From assembly GCA_938014245.1 (NCBI GenBank), contig CALLSD010000028.1, forward strand, positions 1-53,048: DNA of 53,048 nt, read 5' to 3'. The first letter of the stretch is position 1, and every line of letters starts with the position of its first letter. Below the pieces are notes generated by a model. It made no database searches. It was not told where the DNA came from and was given only the letters and a program-made list of their open reading frames with translations. Shown here piece after piece: positions 1 to 9,352 of this stretch. This DNA comes from an uncultured Actinomyces sp. (lineage in GTDB: Bacteria > Actinomycetota > Actinomycetes > Actinomycetales > Actinomycetaceae). Both the position numbers and the translations under genes were made by a program.

Positions 1-71
1 ATCCGAACCTCCCCAGGGCAGGAATGCAGCAAGGATAAGGGTGCGCTGCCGGGTACGCGGGGGGTTCTTTT
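1..71 (+). ncRNA. ffs: Signal recognition particle RNA (small bacterial type), 5' end cut off by the window
   Basis: The sequence folds as SRP domain IV. An apical GCA-GGAA-UGC hairpin (19-28) carries the GGAA tetraloop and is followed by the asymmetric AGCAAGG loop strand. The outer arm GAACC (5-9) pairs with GGTTC (63-67), and a T-run at 68-71 looks like the end of the transcript. This is the 4.5S-like RNA that binds Ffh for co-translational membrane targeting. In actinobacteria and firmicutes it commonly lies just upstream of dnaX, which is the next housekeeping gene here. Only the 3' part is visible. Confidence 0.85.
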
Positions 72-103
72 GTATTTGGGCGCCAAAATGGCGGGATTTA
101 TCC

Positions 104-119
104 TGTGTAACTACGCACA
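104..119. promoter_or_regulatory. CRP/GlxR-like palindrome candidate
   Basis: TGTGT (104-108), six bases, GCACA (115-119) has the spacing of a CRP/FNR-family half-site pair and lies about 130 bp upstream of the adhesin promoter. It overlaps an 8-bp CACATGTG palindrome and GTAAC/GTTAC arms, so several dyads are superimposed. The match is visible; the regulator is a guess. Confidence 0.25.
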
Positions 120-230
120 TGTGGTTACGTAGCGACCTATTTTTGAGACCTCGAAAAACTCATCATTCTTCCAGCTGGAGAGCCAATCTCTTCGCCCTCA
201 ACATCCGGGCATTCGCGCAGGTCACTAGTT

Positions 231-263
231 ATTTGTCGATACAAATGTGAATCCGTATATACG
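231..263 (+). promoter_or_regulatory. Predicted promoter of the giant surface protein with overlapping dyads
   Basis: A -35-like TTGTCG (233-238) is separated by 17 bases from a -10-like TATATA (256-261). The -35 lies inside the dyad ATTTGT-CGAT-ACAAAT (231-246), and the -10 lies inside the perfect palindrome CGTATATACG (254-263). Spacing and the AT-rich -10 fit a sigma-70-type promoter. The dyads suggest, but do not prove, a repressor site. The GTG start is 63 bases downstream. Confidence 0.5.
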
Positions 264-323
264 TGTCACCTTATTACAAATAGAATCGACCTGATCCATC
301 TCTACCTTCAACAGGAGAACACA

Positions 324-3300
324 GTGCATAACGTCGGTTCGCGCTCTATCTGGCGCCGCGCCGGTCAGATGTTGTCAGTCTTGATCGTCGCAACCCTCGT
401 GGTTTTTGGACTGGGAAATAACCCCAGCCGCGCCGCAACTCCCGTCCTCAACGTCAGCATTACCCCGGAAAAGACTTCCTACAATTCCGGCGATACCCAG
501 AAGTACACCGTCTCATGGTCGTGTACTTCGGTGACCGAGGACTGCGTGGACTCCGTGATTAAGGTGCGCATTCCCCATGCTGTGAACCAGGCGGGCGATG
601 CCGTCGATAAGGCAGTTGCAGCAAACCTTGCAGCAACTGCTGCTTCGGGAACGCCTGCGGTGAGCGCGAATATCACTCGGGGAACAGCTACCACCGACGC
701 TTACGTTACCTACAACATGGGACGTATTCCCGCGGGTAACTCCTACCAAGCTGTCATCACCTTCGAAATGCCGAACAGCTACACACCTGATCAGTCGACA
801 GTGTCGCCCGAGGTTTCATTTACTTCGGCAGATACGACGGTGACCGACGATACGAAGGTTACTAACCACGCGGAAACTACTCTTGCTCTGACAAAGAAGA
901 AGCCCACCGCGATCGGCCCGAAGGGTAGCAACGTTACCTATTCCTTGACACCCACGATTACCTCCGGAACGCTTGGTCCGAACCGCGGCAAGCTCGCGGT
1001 TGTCAACACGAAGCTGGTCGATAAACTGCCGAGCTGTGCTGTCTACGTCAGCGCAACTTCCCAGGGCTCAACTGATGGATCTGAGTTCACTGGAGCAGAA
1101 CCGACCTACGATGCAGCGACACACTCCCTTACTTGGGATCTGGGAACAATGGTTCCGAATGTCGTGACTCTGACAATCAACGTCACGCTCAACTACCCGA
1201 CGACCTGCGCAGATACGACGGTTACCAATACCGCAACCGTTACGGGTAGCCCCTACGGTGATCCCACGAAGACCGCAGCCGCTAATTCCTCGGTCTCGCA
1301 TGACTTTGCCGACAGGGTCACCTATGGCGGTACCTTCTCCAAGAATGCCCTGCAACAGTTCAAGCGCGGTCAAAACGGCATGTGGCTCTACTGGTACAGC
1401 AACACCTCAAACATGCCGATTGTTCTTGAATACACCGACTACCTCAGCTGCGCACTGACCTCGCCAACTGATGGATCAACCGACTGTGCGAACCCTCTGA
1501 TGTTTGCTCGCGGGGCAGAACTCAACACGACTTCTCCGGTCGAATTCACCTACTGGACCAATAAGGGCAACACGGGAACGCAAACCCTGACGGCCTCGAA
1601 GAAGTTTGACGCTTCAGGTCTGGCAGCAGACGAATACATTACGAAGTTCCACTACAAGCAGACCCTGAACCCCTCGGAAAACGGACGTTTCATCGTCCAG
1701 GGCCAGATCAACGCGAAGACGCCCACGACTGAAGCCGGGGCCGACTACGTTCGTGCCGACACGAATTCAAATGCATGGAAGGCCGGAACAGATCCCTCGT
1801 GGGTTCGCGTCCAGAACTGTGTGACCGACCTGTCGATGAAGTCCGAAGACGGGACTCAGTCCATTGGTATCCCTGCGGATAACCTCTGTGACATCCTCCT
1901 GCTTGAGACCTCACGTCCCTCGTACTACAACGCAAAGTCGACCATTGCGAACTCTCAAGCAGCTCCGGGCCAGGAAGTGACCTTCTCCATCGTTGCCAAC
2001 AACCGGACGATGTCTGCACCGGCTCAGCCGATCATTGCCGACCTCCTTCCCTGTGGCATGACCTATGTCGAGAACTCGGTTGCGGGTGGACCACGAGGCT
2101 TCAACGCAACCGTCGACTCCTCGCGTTGGGTCACGGACGCAAGCGGATGCTCGCGCCAATTGGTGACCGTTACGTGGCCCGGCTTCAAGGGTGTTGACGC
2201 TACAGGCGTCACCTTGCGAGGCCTCGTCACCAACAAGATGAAGCCCGGAACCTACACGAATCAGGCATTCATCTCCCCTGCAGAGCGCGAATACCAAAAC
2301 GCTGATCCCTGCTTCTACTCGGGTACCACCGATATCTACGACATCAATGCCAATGGCTCTGTCACCGATAAGGTCTGCCCCGTAACCTCAGGCATGAGTG
2401 TCAACGAACTGGCTGCAGCAGGCGTTGTTCTTGAGAGCCTCGGCTCGGTTCCCGGCTCGGTGTACATGAAGTACAACGATGGCACCTCACTGATCCGTCA
2501 GGGTGAAAACGGCACCTTCCGCATCACCCCGACCAACACCGGTAATGCCAACCTGTCGGATATGACCGTCTACGGCACCCTGCCGCACGTCGGCGACACG
2601 GCAGTTCGCACTAGTGCAAGCCGTGGTTCCGAGTGGGCACCCATCATGACCGGACCGATCCAAGTCCAAGCCGGAGATGGAATTGACCCCTCTCAGGTCA
2701 GCATCGAGTACTCGACCTCGTACAACCCTTGCCGCGGTGAGGTCATGGAACGCGGAAAGGCCAAGGCGGACGGACCCGCTGGATGCGATAACAACTGGAC
2801 TTCGACCCCGGCTTCGTGGAGTGACGTCAAGTCTTACCGCATCTACATCAACGGCAAGACCACCCCGATCGAGGGTGGCGCATCGATCCCCCTGATCGTC
2901 CCGATTAAGGCTCCCGATAACGCCAATGGTGTGGCCTACGAATCGGTTGCAATCGCAGCAACCCAGGCCTCCTCGAACCAAGCGGTCTTCCCCAGCGAAC
3001 CCTTCAAGGTCGCCATCGCCTCGGCCTTCGACGTGGCACTCAACAAGAGCGTTACTTCCGATGCCTCGGCGCTCTCGCCCGGCGATGAAGTAACCTTCCG
3101 CGTCGACGCCGCAAACACGGGTCAGGGCCTGTCCGCGAACACCAAGGTTTTGGAGAAACTGCCTGACGGCGTCACCTTCGTGAAGTCCGAATCCTTCATG
3201 TGCCCCACCGGCTACGTGTCGGGTACCCCGGATGCGTGCGAGGCCGGTGCTGCGGCCGGCACTTACGACGTGAATAGCGGAGTGTGGACCATTGGCGACC

Positions 3301-6300
3301 TGACCGCGGGAAGCCACGCCTCGCTGTACGTGACAGTTCGCTTGAATGACGGAACCGATGGCAAGACCATCACCAACAACGTCGAATTCAAGGACCTGCC
3401 TCCCTACGACGTCAACCTGAACAACAACAAGGCAAGCACGTCGATCACCGTCAAGCATCGCCTCGCGGGCAAGGTGTACTTCGATAAGAATGACTCCTCG
3501 TCCTACACCGCTGGCGAAGAGGGCTTCAACGGTGTGACCGTGAACCTCGTGGACGCAGCCGGAGCAGTTGTTGCCACCACCACGACCGACGCGGATGGTA
3601 ACTACTCCTTCGCTAAGCTCGACGCAGGCACCTACACGGTGAAGGTTGTTAAGGATGGCGATCTCGCCAACCTGACTCAGACCGAAGACCCTGATGGCAC
3701 GAAGGACAATGCCTCCGGTGCAATCACACTCAACGCGGACAACCCCGTTCGCGAGAACGTGAACTTCGGTTACGTGAAGAAACACGCGATCTCGGGCAAC
3801 ATCTACCAGGATGAAAACCGCGATAAGACGAAGAACGGGGATGACATCAACCTCTCCGGCGTGACTGTCACCCTGGTCGACGGCTCGGGCAACGTTGTCG
3901 CAACCACCACCACTGACGCCTCGGGAAATTACAACTTCCCCGGCCTGCTGGACGGTACCTACACGGTCAAGGTGGATACGACGGGCAAGCTCGCTGGCTT
4001 CGAGCAGACCGAAGACCCCAGCGGCGCGGCGAACTCGCAGTCCAACCCCATTACCTTCACGCGTAATGATCCGGATGTCGCCGATGTGAACTTCGGTTAC
4101 GCAAAGAACTACACCGTGACGGGTTCCGTCTACTACGACAAGGACCGTAACTCGTCGATGGGTACGGGCGAGCAGGGATTCGGCGGGATCACCGTCAACC
4201 TGCTGGATAAGGATGGAAACATCGCCGCCACCACCACGACTGCGGCCGATGGTTCTTACTCCTTCGGCAAGCTTCCTGCAGGAAAGTACTCTGTGGAGGT
4301 TGAGCAGTCTGACCTGCTCAAGAAGCTGGAGCAGACCCAGAACTCGACTGCACAGTTCACCCTGAACAACGCCAGCCCCTCCAAGGACAAGGTCGATTTC
4401 GGCTTCGCAACCAACTACACCCTCAAGGGCACGGTTTACCGCGATGGTAACCGTTCCGAGGCGCTGGATACTGGCGAGAAGCTCTACCAGGGCGTGACTG
4501 TCGAATTGCTGAATTCGACAGGTAACGTTGTGGCCACCACGACCACCGATGCACAGGGCGCTTACAAGTTCCAGAACTTGGAAGCGGGCGACTACAAGGT
4601 CCGCGTCGTCAAGGATGGAGCGCTGGCTGACCTGGTTCAGACCGAAGATCCGGATGGAACCGCAGACAATACCTCTGGCGTGTACACGCTCAAGCTTGAG
4701 GATCCGATCCACGAGAACATCAACTTCGGTTACGTTTCCAACAACACTATTGAGGGAAGCGTCTACCGCGATGACTCGCGCAACGGTAGCCAGAACGGCA
4801 ACGAGCCGGGCTACACCGGAGTCACCGTTCAGCTGCTGGATAAGGACGGCACCGTCATCTCGACAGTGACGACCGATGCCAACGGCCACTACTCCTTCTC
4901 CAACCTGCCCGATGGCGACTACTCCATCAAGGTTGTGAAGGATGGTGCGCTCACGGATACCGAGCAGACCGAGGATCCGGACGGGACGAAGGACAACGCC
5001 TCGGAAAAGATCACTCTGAACGAGGCCACCCCGAAGAAGTCCGGTGTGAACTTCGGTTACGTTCCGGACTACTCGATCGCCGGTAACATCTACCGCGATT
5101 CGAACCGCTCCGAATCCAAGGACGCAAGCGAAACCGTCTTCCAGGGGGTCACGGTCAACCTGGTTGATGCCTCGGGCAACATCGTTGCAACGACCACGAC
5201 CGACGCTGACGGAAACTACTCCTTCTCCAAGCTGCCTGCCGGTGACTACACCGTGAAGGTCGTCAAGGATGGCGCCATCAAGGATATGGACCAGACTGAG
5301 GATCCGGACGGAACCAAGGACAACGCCTCGGGGAAGATCTCGATCGGTGCAGACAACCCGACCCAGACCGGTGTGAACTTCGGATACAACCCGAACAACA
5401 TCATCAAGGGTTCGGTCTACCGCGACGATAACCGTTCCTCTTCCCTGAACTCCGGCGAGCAGGGCTACGAAGGCCAGACCGTCCAGCTGCTGGATGAAAA
5501 CGGCAACGTCATTGCGACGACTCAGACCGGCGCGGATGGCAGCTACTCCTTCGAGCACCTGGCTGATGGCACCTACTCGGTGAAGGTCGTCAAGGATGGT
5601 GCCCTTGCGGACACCGAGCAGACTGAGGATCCCGATGGTACGAAGGACAACGCCTCCGAGCCCATCACCCTGGATCCGACCCAGAGCGTTAAGGAAGGCG
5701 TCAACTTCGGTTACGTTCCGGATTACTCGCTCTCCGGCACGATTTACCGCGATGGAAACCGCAGTGAATCCCACGATGCCACCGAGAATCCCTACGCGGG
5801 TGTCATCGTGAACCTGCTGGATTCGGCGGGCAATGTTGTGGCGACCACAACGACGGATGCCAACGGCGCCTACAGCTTCTCCAAGCTTCCCGCCGGTGAC
5901 TACCGCGTCAAGGTCGATACGACCGGAACGCTCAAGGGCCTGGACCAGACTGAGGATCCCGACGGCGTCGCGGATTCGACCTCTGGAACGATCTCCCTGA
6001 ACAACGCGAACCGCACTCAAAGCGGTGTGAACTTCGGTTACATCGAGAACAATTCGATTAGCGGCACGATCTTCCGTGACGAGGCCCGCAACGGCGTCAA
6101 GGATCCCAGCGATCCCGGCTTCCCCTCGGTCAAGGTGACCTTGCTCGATGAGAACGGAAACGTCGTGGAGACCACCACCACGGATTCCAACGGCGCGTAC
6201 AAGTTCTCGCACCTGCCCGATGGCAAGTACCGCGTGAAGGTTGATACGACCGGTGTCTTGAACGGCCTCGAGGTCACTCTTGATCCCGATACGCTCAAGG

Positions 6301-6542
6301 ATTCTCAGTCCGAGCTGATCGAGCTTGGTGAGTCGAACCCGACCGTTGAGAACGTTGACTTCGGATACATGGAGAAGGAAGTTCCTCCGGCTCCGCAGCC
6401 CCCGAAGCAGCCGAACCCGAAGGCTGTGCCCTCGAAGTTGGCGCGTACCGGCGCTGAGTCCGGGGTCCTGGGCTTGGGTGTTGCCGCACTGGTTGCCGGT
6501 GGTGCGCTCCTTGCACTCCGTCGCCGAGGCTGCATCTCCTAA
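324..6542 (+). CDS. Giant LAxTG-anchored surface protein with nine SdrD-type B repeats
   Basis: A 2072-residue exported wall-anchored protein, probably an adhesin. The GTG start has AGGAG six bases upstream. Residues 1-38 form a signal peptide with a basic N-terminus, a hydrophobic core and a likely cut after SRA. Residues 40 to about 1040 hold beta-rich modules, including DUF11-like stretches (clear at about 925-1040). Residues 1045-2018 are nine tandem SdrD B-like/Cna-B-type repeats of about 109 residues, each with a D-rich putative Ca2+-binding loop after the YRD motif. A Pro-rich spacer is followed by LARTG, a hydrophobic segment and the basic tail RRR. LAxTG is the motif associated with class E sortases in high-G+C Gram-positives. 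The tail unusually ends in GCIS. The ligand is unknown. The gene is monocistronic, with its own promoter and terminator. Confidence 0.9.
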   Translation: MHNVGSRSIWRRAGQMLSVLIVATLVVFGLGNNPSRAATPVLNVSITPEKTSYNSGDTQKYTVSWSCTSVTEDCVDSVIKVRIPHAVNQAGDAVDKAVAANLAATAASGTPAVSANITRGTATTDAYVTYNMGRIPAGNSYQAVITFEMPNSYTPDQSTVSPEVSFTSADTTVTDDTKVTNHAETTLALTKKKPTAIGPKGSNVTYSLTPTITSGTLGPNRGKLAVVNTKLVDKLPSCAVYVSATSQGSTDGSEFTGAEPTYDAATHSLTWDLGTMVPNVVTLTINVTLNYPTTCADTTVTNTATVTGSPYGDPTKTAAANSSVSHDFADRVTYGGTFSKNALQQFKRGQNGMWLYWYSNTSNMPIVLEYTDYLSCALTSPTDGSTDCANPLMFARGAELNTTSPVEFTYWTNKGNTGTQTLTASKKFDASGLAADEYITKFHYKQTLNPSENGRFIVQGQINAKTPTTEAGADYVRADTNSNAWKAGTDPSWVRVQNCVTDLSMKSEDGTQSIGIPADNLCDILLLETSRPSYYNAKSTIANSQAAPGQEVTFSIVANNRTMSAPAQPIIADLLPCGMTYVENSVAGGPRGFNATVDSSRWVTDASGCSRQLVTVTWPGFKGVDATGVTLRGLVTNKMKPGTYTNQAFISPAEREYQNADPCFYSGTTDIYDINANGSVTDKVCPVTSGMSVNELAAAGVVLESLGSVPGSVYMKYNDGTSLIRQGENGTFRITPTNTGNANLSDMTVYGTLPHVGDTAVRTSASRGSEWAPIMTGPIQVQAGDGIDPSQVSIEYSTSYNPCRGEVMERGKAKADGPAGCDNNWTSTPASWSDVKSYRIYINGKTTPIEGGASIPLIVPIKAPDNANGVAYESVAIAATQASSNQAVFPSEPFKVAIASAFDVALNKSVTSDASALSPGDEVTFRVDAANTGQGLSANTKVLEKLPDGVTFVKSESFMCPTGYVSGTPDACEAGAAAGTYDVNSGVWTIGDLTAGSHASLYVTVRLNDGTDGKTITNNVEFKDLPPYDVNLNNNKASTSITVKHRLAGKVYFDKNDSSSYTAGEEGFNGVTVNLVDAAGAVVATTTTDADGNYSFAKLDAGTYTVKVVKDGDLANLTQTEDPDGTKDNASGAITLNADNPVRENVNFGYVKKHAISGNIYQDENRDKTKNGDDINLSGVTVTLVDGSGNVVATTTTDASGNYNFPGLLDGTYTVKVDTTGKLAGFEQTEDPSGAANSQSNPITFTRNDPDVADVNFGYAKNYTVTGSVYYDKDRNSSMGTGEQGFGGITVNLLDKDGNIAATTTTAADGSYSFGKLPAGKYSVEVEQSDLLKKLEQTQNSTAQFTLNNASPSKDKVDFGFATNYTLKGTVYRDGNRSEALDTGEKLYQGVTVELLNSTGNVVATTTTDAQGAYKFQNLEAGDYKVRVVKDGALADLVQTEDPDGTADNTSGVYTLKLEDPIHENINFGYVSNNTIEGSVYRDDSRNGSQNGNEPGYTGVTVQLLDKDGTVISTVTTDANGHYSFSNLPDGDYSIKVVKDGALTDTEQTEDPDGTKDNASEKITLNEATPKKSGVNFGYVPDYSIAGNIYRDSNRSESKDASETVFQGVTVNLVDASGNIVATTTTDADGNYSFSKLPAGDYTVKVVKDGAIKDMDQTEDPDGTKDNASGKISIGADNPTQTGVNFGYNPNNIIKGSVYRDDNRSSSLNSGEQGYEGQTVQLLDENGNVIATTQTGADGSYSFEHLADGTYSVKVVKDGALADTEQTEDPDGTKDNASEPITLDPTQSVKEGVNFGYVPDYSLSGTIYRDGNRSESHDATENPYAGVIVNLLDSAGNVVATTTTDANGAYSFSKLPAGDYRVKVDTTGTLKGLDQTEDPDGVADSTSGTISLNNANRTQSGVNFGYIENNSISGTIFRDEARNGVKDPSDPGFPSVKVTLLDENGNVVETTTTDSNGAYKFSHLPDGKYRVKVDTTGVLNGLEVTLDPDTLKDSQSELIELGESNPTVENVDFGYMEKEVPPAPQPPKQPNPKAVPSKLARTGAESGVLGLGVAALVAGGALLALRRRGCIS
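3456..6377 (+). repeat. Nine tandem 327-bp repeats coding B domains
   Basis: Repeat units begin at 3456, 3783, 4110, 4416, 4743, 5070, 5397, 5724 and 6051. Eight are 327 bp (109 codons) and the third is 306 bp (102 codons). From the fourth on, units alternate. Even units start with Y and carry the NRSE pattern. Odd units start with N, and the fifth and seventh end in YVPD. This gives a 654-bp higher-order unit. Conserved cores are VYRD, TTTTDA-G-YSF, QTEDPDGT and VNFGY. In-phase length makes gain or loss of repeats by recombination possible without frameshift. Confidence 0.9.
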
Positions 6543-6584
6543 TGCGCGTTGCCGCCGCTGAGTCGGTGGCATAGACGTGAGTCG

Positions 6585-6633
6585 GTGGAGGTCCAAGTGG
6601 GAAACTACTTGGGCCTCCACTTTTATGATTTTT
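6585..6633 (+). terminator. Intrinsic terminator after the surface protein
   Basis: A 14-bp stem GTGGAGGTCCAAGT (6585-6598) pairs with ACTTGGGCCTCCAC (6607-6620), with one G-T wobble, and is followed by TTTTATGATTTTT. It separates the surface-protein transcript from dnaX. Confidence 0.85.
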
Positions 6634-6700
6634 GCGGTGTTCTTGCGGCTTGGGGCGAAAACAGGACGCAAATGAGCGCGCGGGGCCGTAAAGTTCAAGT

Positions 6701-9349
6701 GTGACGACAGCTCTTTATCGCCGGTACAGGCCCGATACCTTCGAACAGGTCATCGGTCAGGAACACGTGACCGAACCTCTTCGTGCGGCTCTTCGCGCCC
6801 ACAGGGTGAATCATGCGTACTTGTTTTCTGGCCCTCGTGGGTGCGGTAAGACAACCTCTGCGCGTATTTTGGCGCGCTGCCTGAACTGCGCTGAAGGCCC
6901 AACGGACACTCCCTGCGGCCAGTGTGAGTCCTGTCGTGAACTGGCTACTGGTGGCCCGGGTTCGCTTGATGTTGTCGAAATCGACGCCGCCTCCCACGGT
7001 GGTGTGGATGATGCGCGTGACCTACGTGAGCGCGCTACTTTTGCACCGGTGCGTGACCGCTACAAGGTCTTCATCATCGACGAAGCCCACATGGTCAGCC
7101 CCCAGGGCTTCAATGCTTTGCTCAAGCTTGTGGAAGAGCCGCCCGAGCACGTGAAGTTCATCTTCGCAACGACCGAACCCGAACGCGTGATCGGAACCAT
7201 TCGTTCCCGCACGCATCACTATCCTTTCCGCCTGGTACCACCGGATATCTTGGAGCCCTACCTGCATACCCTGTGCGATGAGGAGAACATCCGCGTCGGT
7301 GAAGGTGTTTTGCCTCTGGTTATTCGCGCCGGTGGTGGTTCTGTACGTGACTCGCTATCCGTGCTGGATCAGCTCATGGCCGGCGCTATCGAGGGTGAAA
7401 TTGCGTATAAGACTGCAGTTGCACTGCTTGGCTACACGGATACCGCGCTTTTGGATGAGAGCGTTGATGCTCTTGCCGGTGGTGATGGAAGCGCTGCGTA
7501 TCGCGTCATTGAAAAGATGGTGTCCTCGGGGCATGATCCGCGTCGTTTTGTTGAGGATTTCCTCCAACGTCTGCGCGACCTGTTGATCATTGCTGTTGCG
7601 GGTGACGGGGCTAGTGATGTTCTGGTTGGTACCCCACACGATCAATTTGAACGCATGAGCATCCAGGCAAAGAACTGGGGGACTCAGGCGCTCTCGCGCG
7701 CCGCTGATCTGACCGATCAGGCTTTGCGTTCTATGACGGGTGCAACCTCGCCTCGGCTTCAACTTGAACTCTTGATCGGCCGAATCTTGGTGCCCGCCCC
7801 AAGCGCACACTCTGATGCCGGATACGTTGCGTCCGCACAAGGGCAGTCCGGTGGAGGCTCTGGTCCGCTTTCTGGCGGAGTTGGCCTCGTTGGGGGAGGG
7901 GCGCCCACGGAAAGGCCGTCGGGTGCGGGTCCTTTTGGTGCTCGCCAAGCGCGGGAGGCCTTGGCTCGAAAGAAGGCCGAAAAGAGTGGGGAGCAGGGCG
8001 CTCCTCAGGATCAGCCGCAGACTCAGATTCAGCCGCAGTCTGTTCCCGAAGCTCGCGCGGAATCCCCTGCTTCTTCCGGTGGCTGGGAAGTCGCTCAGCC
8101 GGCGCAGCGTGGGGGAGATGGCCCTGCGCCTCAGGCAGCGCAGCGTCAGGCCGAACAGAATGCTCCGGTTCCCCAGCAGCGCTCGCCCAAGCATGATTTG
8201 CATCAGCCCGAGGCCCCCGCGCAGGCCTCTGCGTCCACCCCCGCTGCTACTCCCGCGCCGGCCCCGAGTCGCTCTGCTGGAGCAGTTGCAGGTGCTGACC
8301 TCATCCGCCAGCGTTGGGGCGATGTCGTTGAACGCCTCGCGACCCACAGCAGGGTTGTGTGGAGTTTGCTCTCGCAAAATGGACAATTGGGCGCCGTTGA
8401 CGGGGACCAATTGGTGCTGCTCTTCCCCAGTCAGGGAATGGTTGCCAGCTTCACCAATGGCGGCAAAGCCCAAATCGTTGAAGAAACAATCTATGACGTT
8501 CTCGGTATTCGCCTGAATGTCAGTGCACAGGTTGGACAAGCAGGTGGTGGCCCGGCGGTTTCAACGCCTTCAGCCAACGCGCATGCCGCAGCTACGCCGC
8601 CCACGCAGGGAACTGGCCAGCAGTCGGCACCCCAGCGCGGCGGGCAGCGCCGCGAAGTTGAGCATCGCGCCGAGGCCCCACAGGAAGCCCCCGTTTGGCA
8701 GGTTGCAACGCCTCCGGACGCTCCGGAAAACGCGCCCGCGCAGGGATTGCGTGTTCCAGCTCAGCCGATTGACGCAACGCAGCCCTATGACCCGCAGTCG
8801 CCCGCGTCTTACGATTGGCGCACCCAGGAGCCGCCCCCTTTTGATCCCGGCGAAGACACCGATGAAGACGGCGACGCAGAGCTCGAAGCGCCTGCTGCCT
8901 CGCAGCACGTGTCACAGCCAACGTCAAAGCCAGTGGCCCCGCGGGACAGTGCACTCGACCAGCCTGAAGACGACGAAGACGAATCAGAGTCTTTCGAGCC
9001 GACCGCGGGATGGAGTGAGGCGGTCATTCAGCCGCCCAGTTTTGATCCCGAAGAAGAGGAATCGGCGCCCCCAGTTCCTGCTTTTGCAGAGGTAACTCCC
9101 TTGCCCTCGCAGCGCTTTGCTGCGCTTGCCGAGCGCGAGGAAACGGATGAGAGTGACGCGGAAGAGGCCTCGCCGGAAACAGAAAATGAGTCCTTCGAAG
9201 CGCCCACTGTGTCCGCTGCGGAAGACGACAGTGCCAGCATCGATGATGAGGACATGTCCGAGTCGAATCTCTTCGGGATTCCCGCGGTTTTGGATATTCT
9301 CGGCGGAACCATCATTGAACAGAAGGCTGACGACCAGGGAGGGTGGTGA
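6701..9349 (+). CDS. dnaX: DNA polymerase III subunits gamma and tau
   Basis: Clamp-loader ATPase of the replicase, 882 residues. Walker A GPRGCGKTT lies at residues 44-52, zinc-ribbon cysteines at 63, 72, 75 and 78, and the Walker B-type stretch FIIDEAH at about 125. The conserved AAA+ and lid domains run to about residue 365. The remaining 500 residues are Pro/Gln/Ala-rich and then very acidic, with an embedded folded patch at about 525-610 like the tau C-terminal domain. The GTG start at 6701 has no clear Shine-Dalgarno sequence, so translation may be leaderless or weakly initiated. No slippery A-run suggests a frameshifted gamma form. recR starts three bases after the stop, so the two are probably co-translated. 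Confidence 0.97.
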   Translation: MTTALYRRYRPDTFEQVIGQEHVTEPLRAALRAHRVNHAYLFSGPRGCGKTTSARILARCLNCAEGPTDTPCGQCESCRELATGGPGSLDVVEIDAASHGGVDDARDLRERATFAPVRDRYKVFIIDEAHMVSPQGFNALLKLVEEPPEHVKFIFATTEPERVIGTIRSRTHHYPFRLVPPDILEPYLHTLCDEENIRVGEGVLPLVIRAGGGSVRDSLSVLDQLMAGAIEGEIAYKTAVALLGYTDTALLDESVDALAGGDGSAAYRVIEKMVSSGHDPRRFVEDFLQRLRDLLIIAVAGDGASDVLVGTPHDQFERMSIQAKNWGTQALSRAADLTDQALRSMTGATSPRLQLELLIGRILVPAPSAHSDAGYVASAQGQSGGGSGPLSGGVGLVGGGAPTERPSGAGPFGARQAREALARKKAEKSGEQGAPQDQPQTQIQPQSVPEARAESPASSGGWEVAQPAQRGGDGPAPQAAQRQAEQNAPVPQQRSPKHDLHQPEAPAQASASTPAATPAPAPSRSAGAVAGADLIRQRWGDVVERLATHSRVVWSLLSQNGQLGAVDGDQLVLLFPSQGMVASFTNGGKAQIVEETIYDVLGIRLNVSAQVGQAGGGPAVSTPSANAHAAATPPTQGTGQQSAPQRGGQRREVEHRAEAPQEAPVWQVATPPDAPENAPAQGLRVPAQPIDATQPYDPQSPASYDWRTQEPPPFDPGEDTDEDGDAELEAPAASQHVSQPTSKPVAPRDSALDQPEDDEDESESFEPTAGWSEAVIQPPSFDPEEEESAPPVPAFAEVTPLPSQRFAALAEREETDESDAEEASPETENESFEAPTVSAAEDDSASIDDEDMSESNLFGIPAVLDILGGTIIEQKADDQGGW

Positions 9350-9352
9350 CGC

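Noticed and set aside
41..250. Short open frame overlapping the SRP RNA
   Set aside because: It begins inside the structured RNA, has no ribosome-binding site and crosses the promoter region.
3456..6377. Regularly spaced repeats as a possible CRISPR array
   Set aside because: The units are 327 bp, protein-coding and in frame, with no short repeats or unique spacers and no cas genes nearby.
2487..6698. Very long antisense open frame (1403 codons) opposite the surface-protein gene
   Set aside because: It mirrors the codon bias and repeats of the sense gene, has no ribosome-binding site or domain, and ends beside dnaX. It is a shadow of the repetitive GC-rich coding strand.
6701..9349. Programmed frameshift in dnaX giving gamma
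   Set aside because: No A-AAA-AAG-type slippery run with a following stem was seen in the reading frame.
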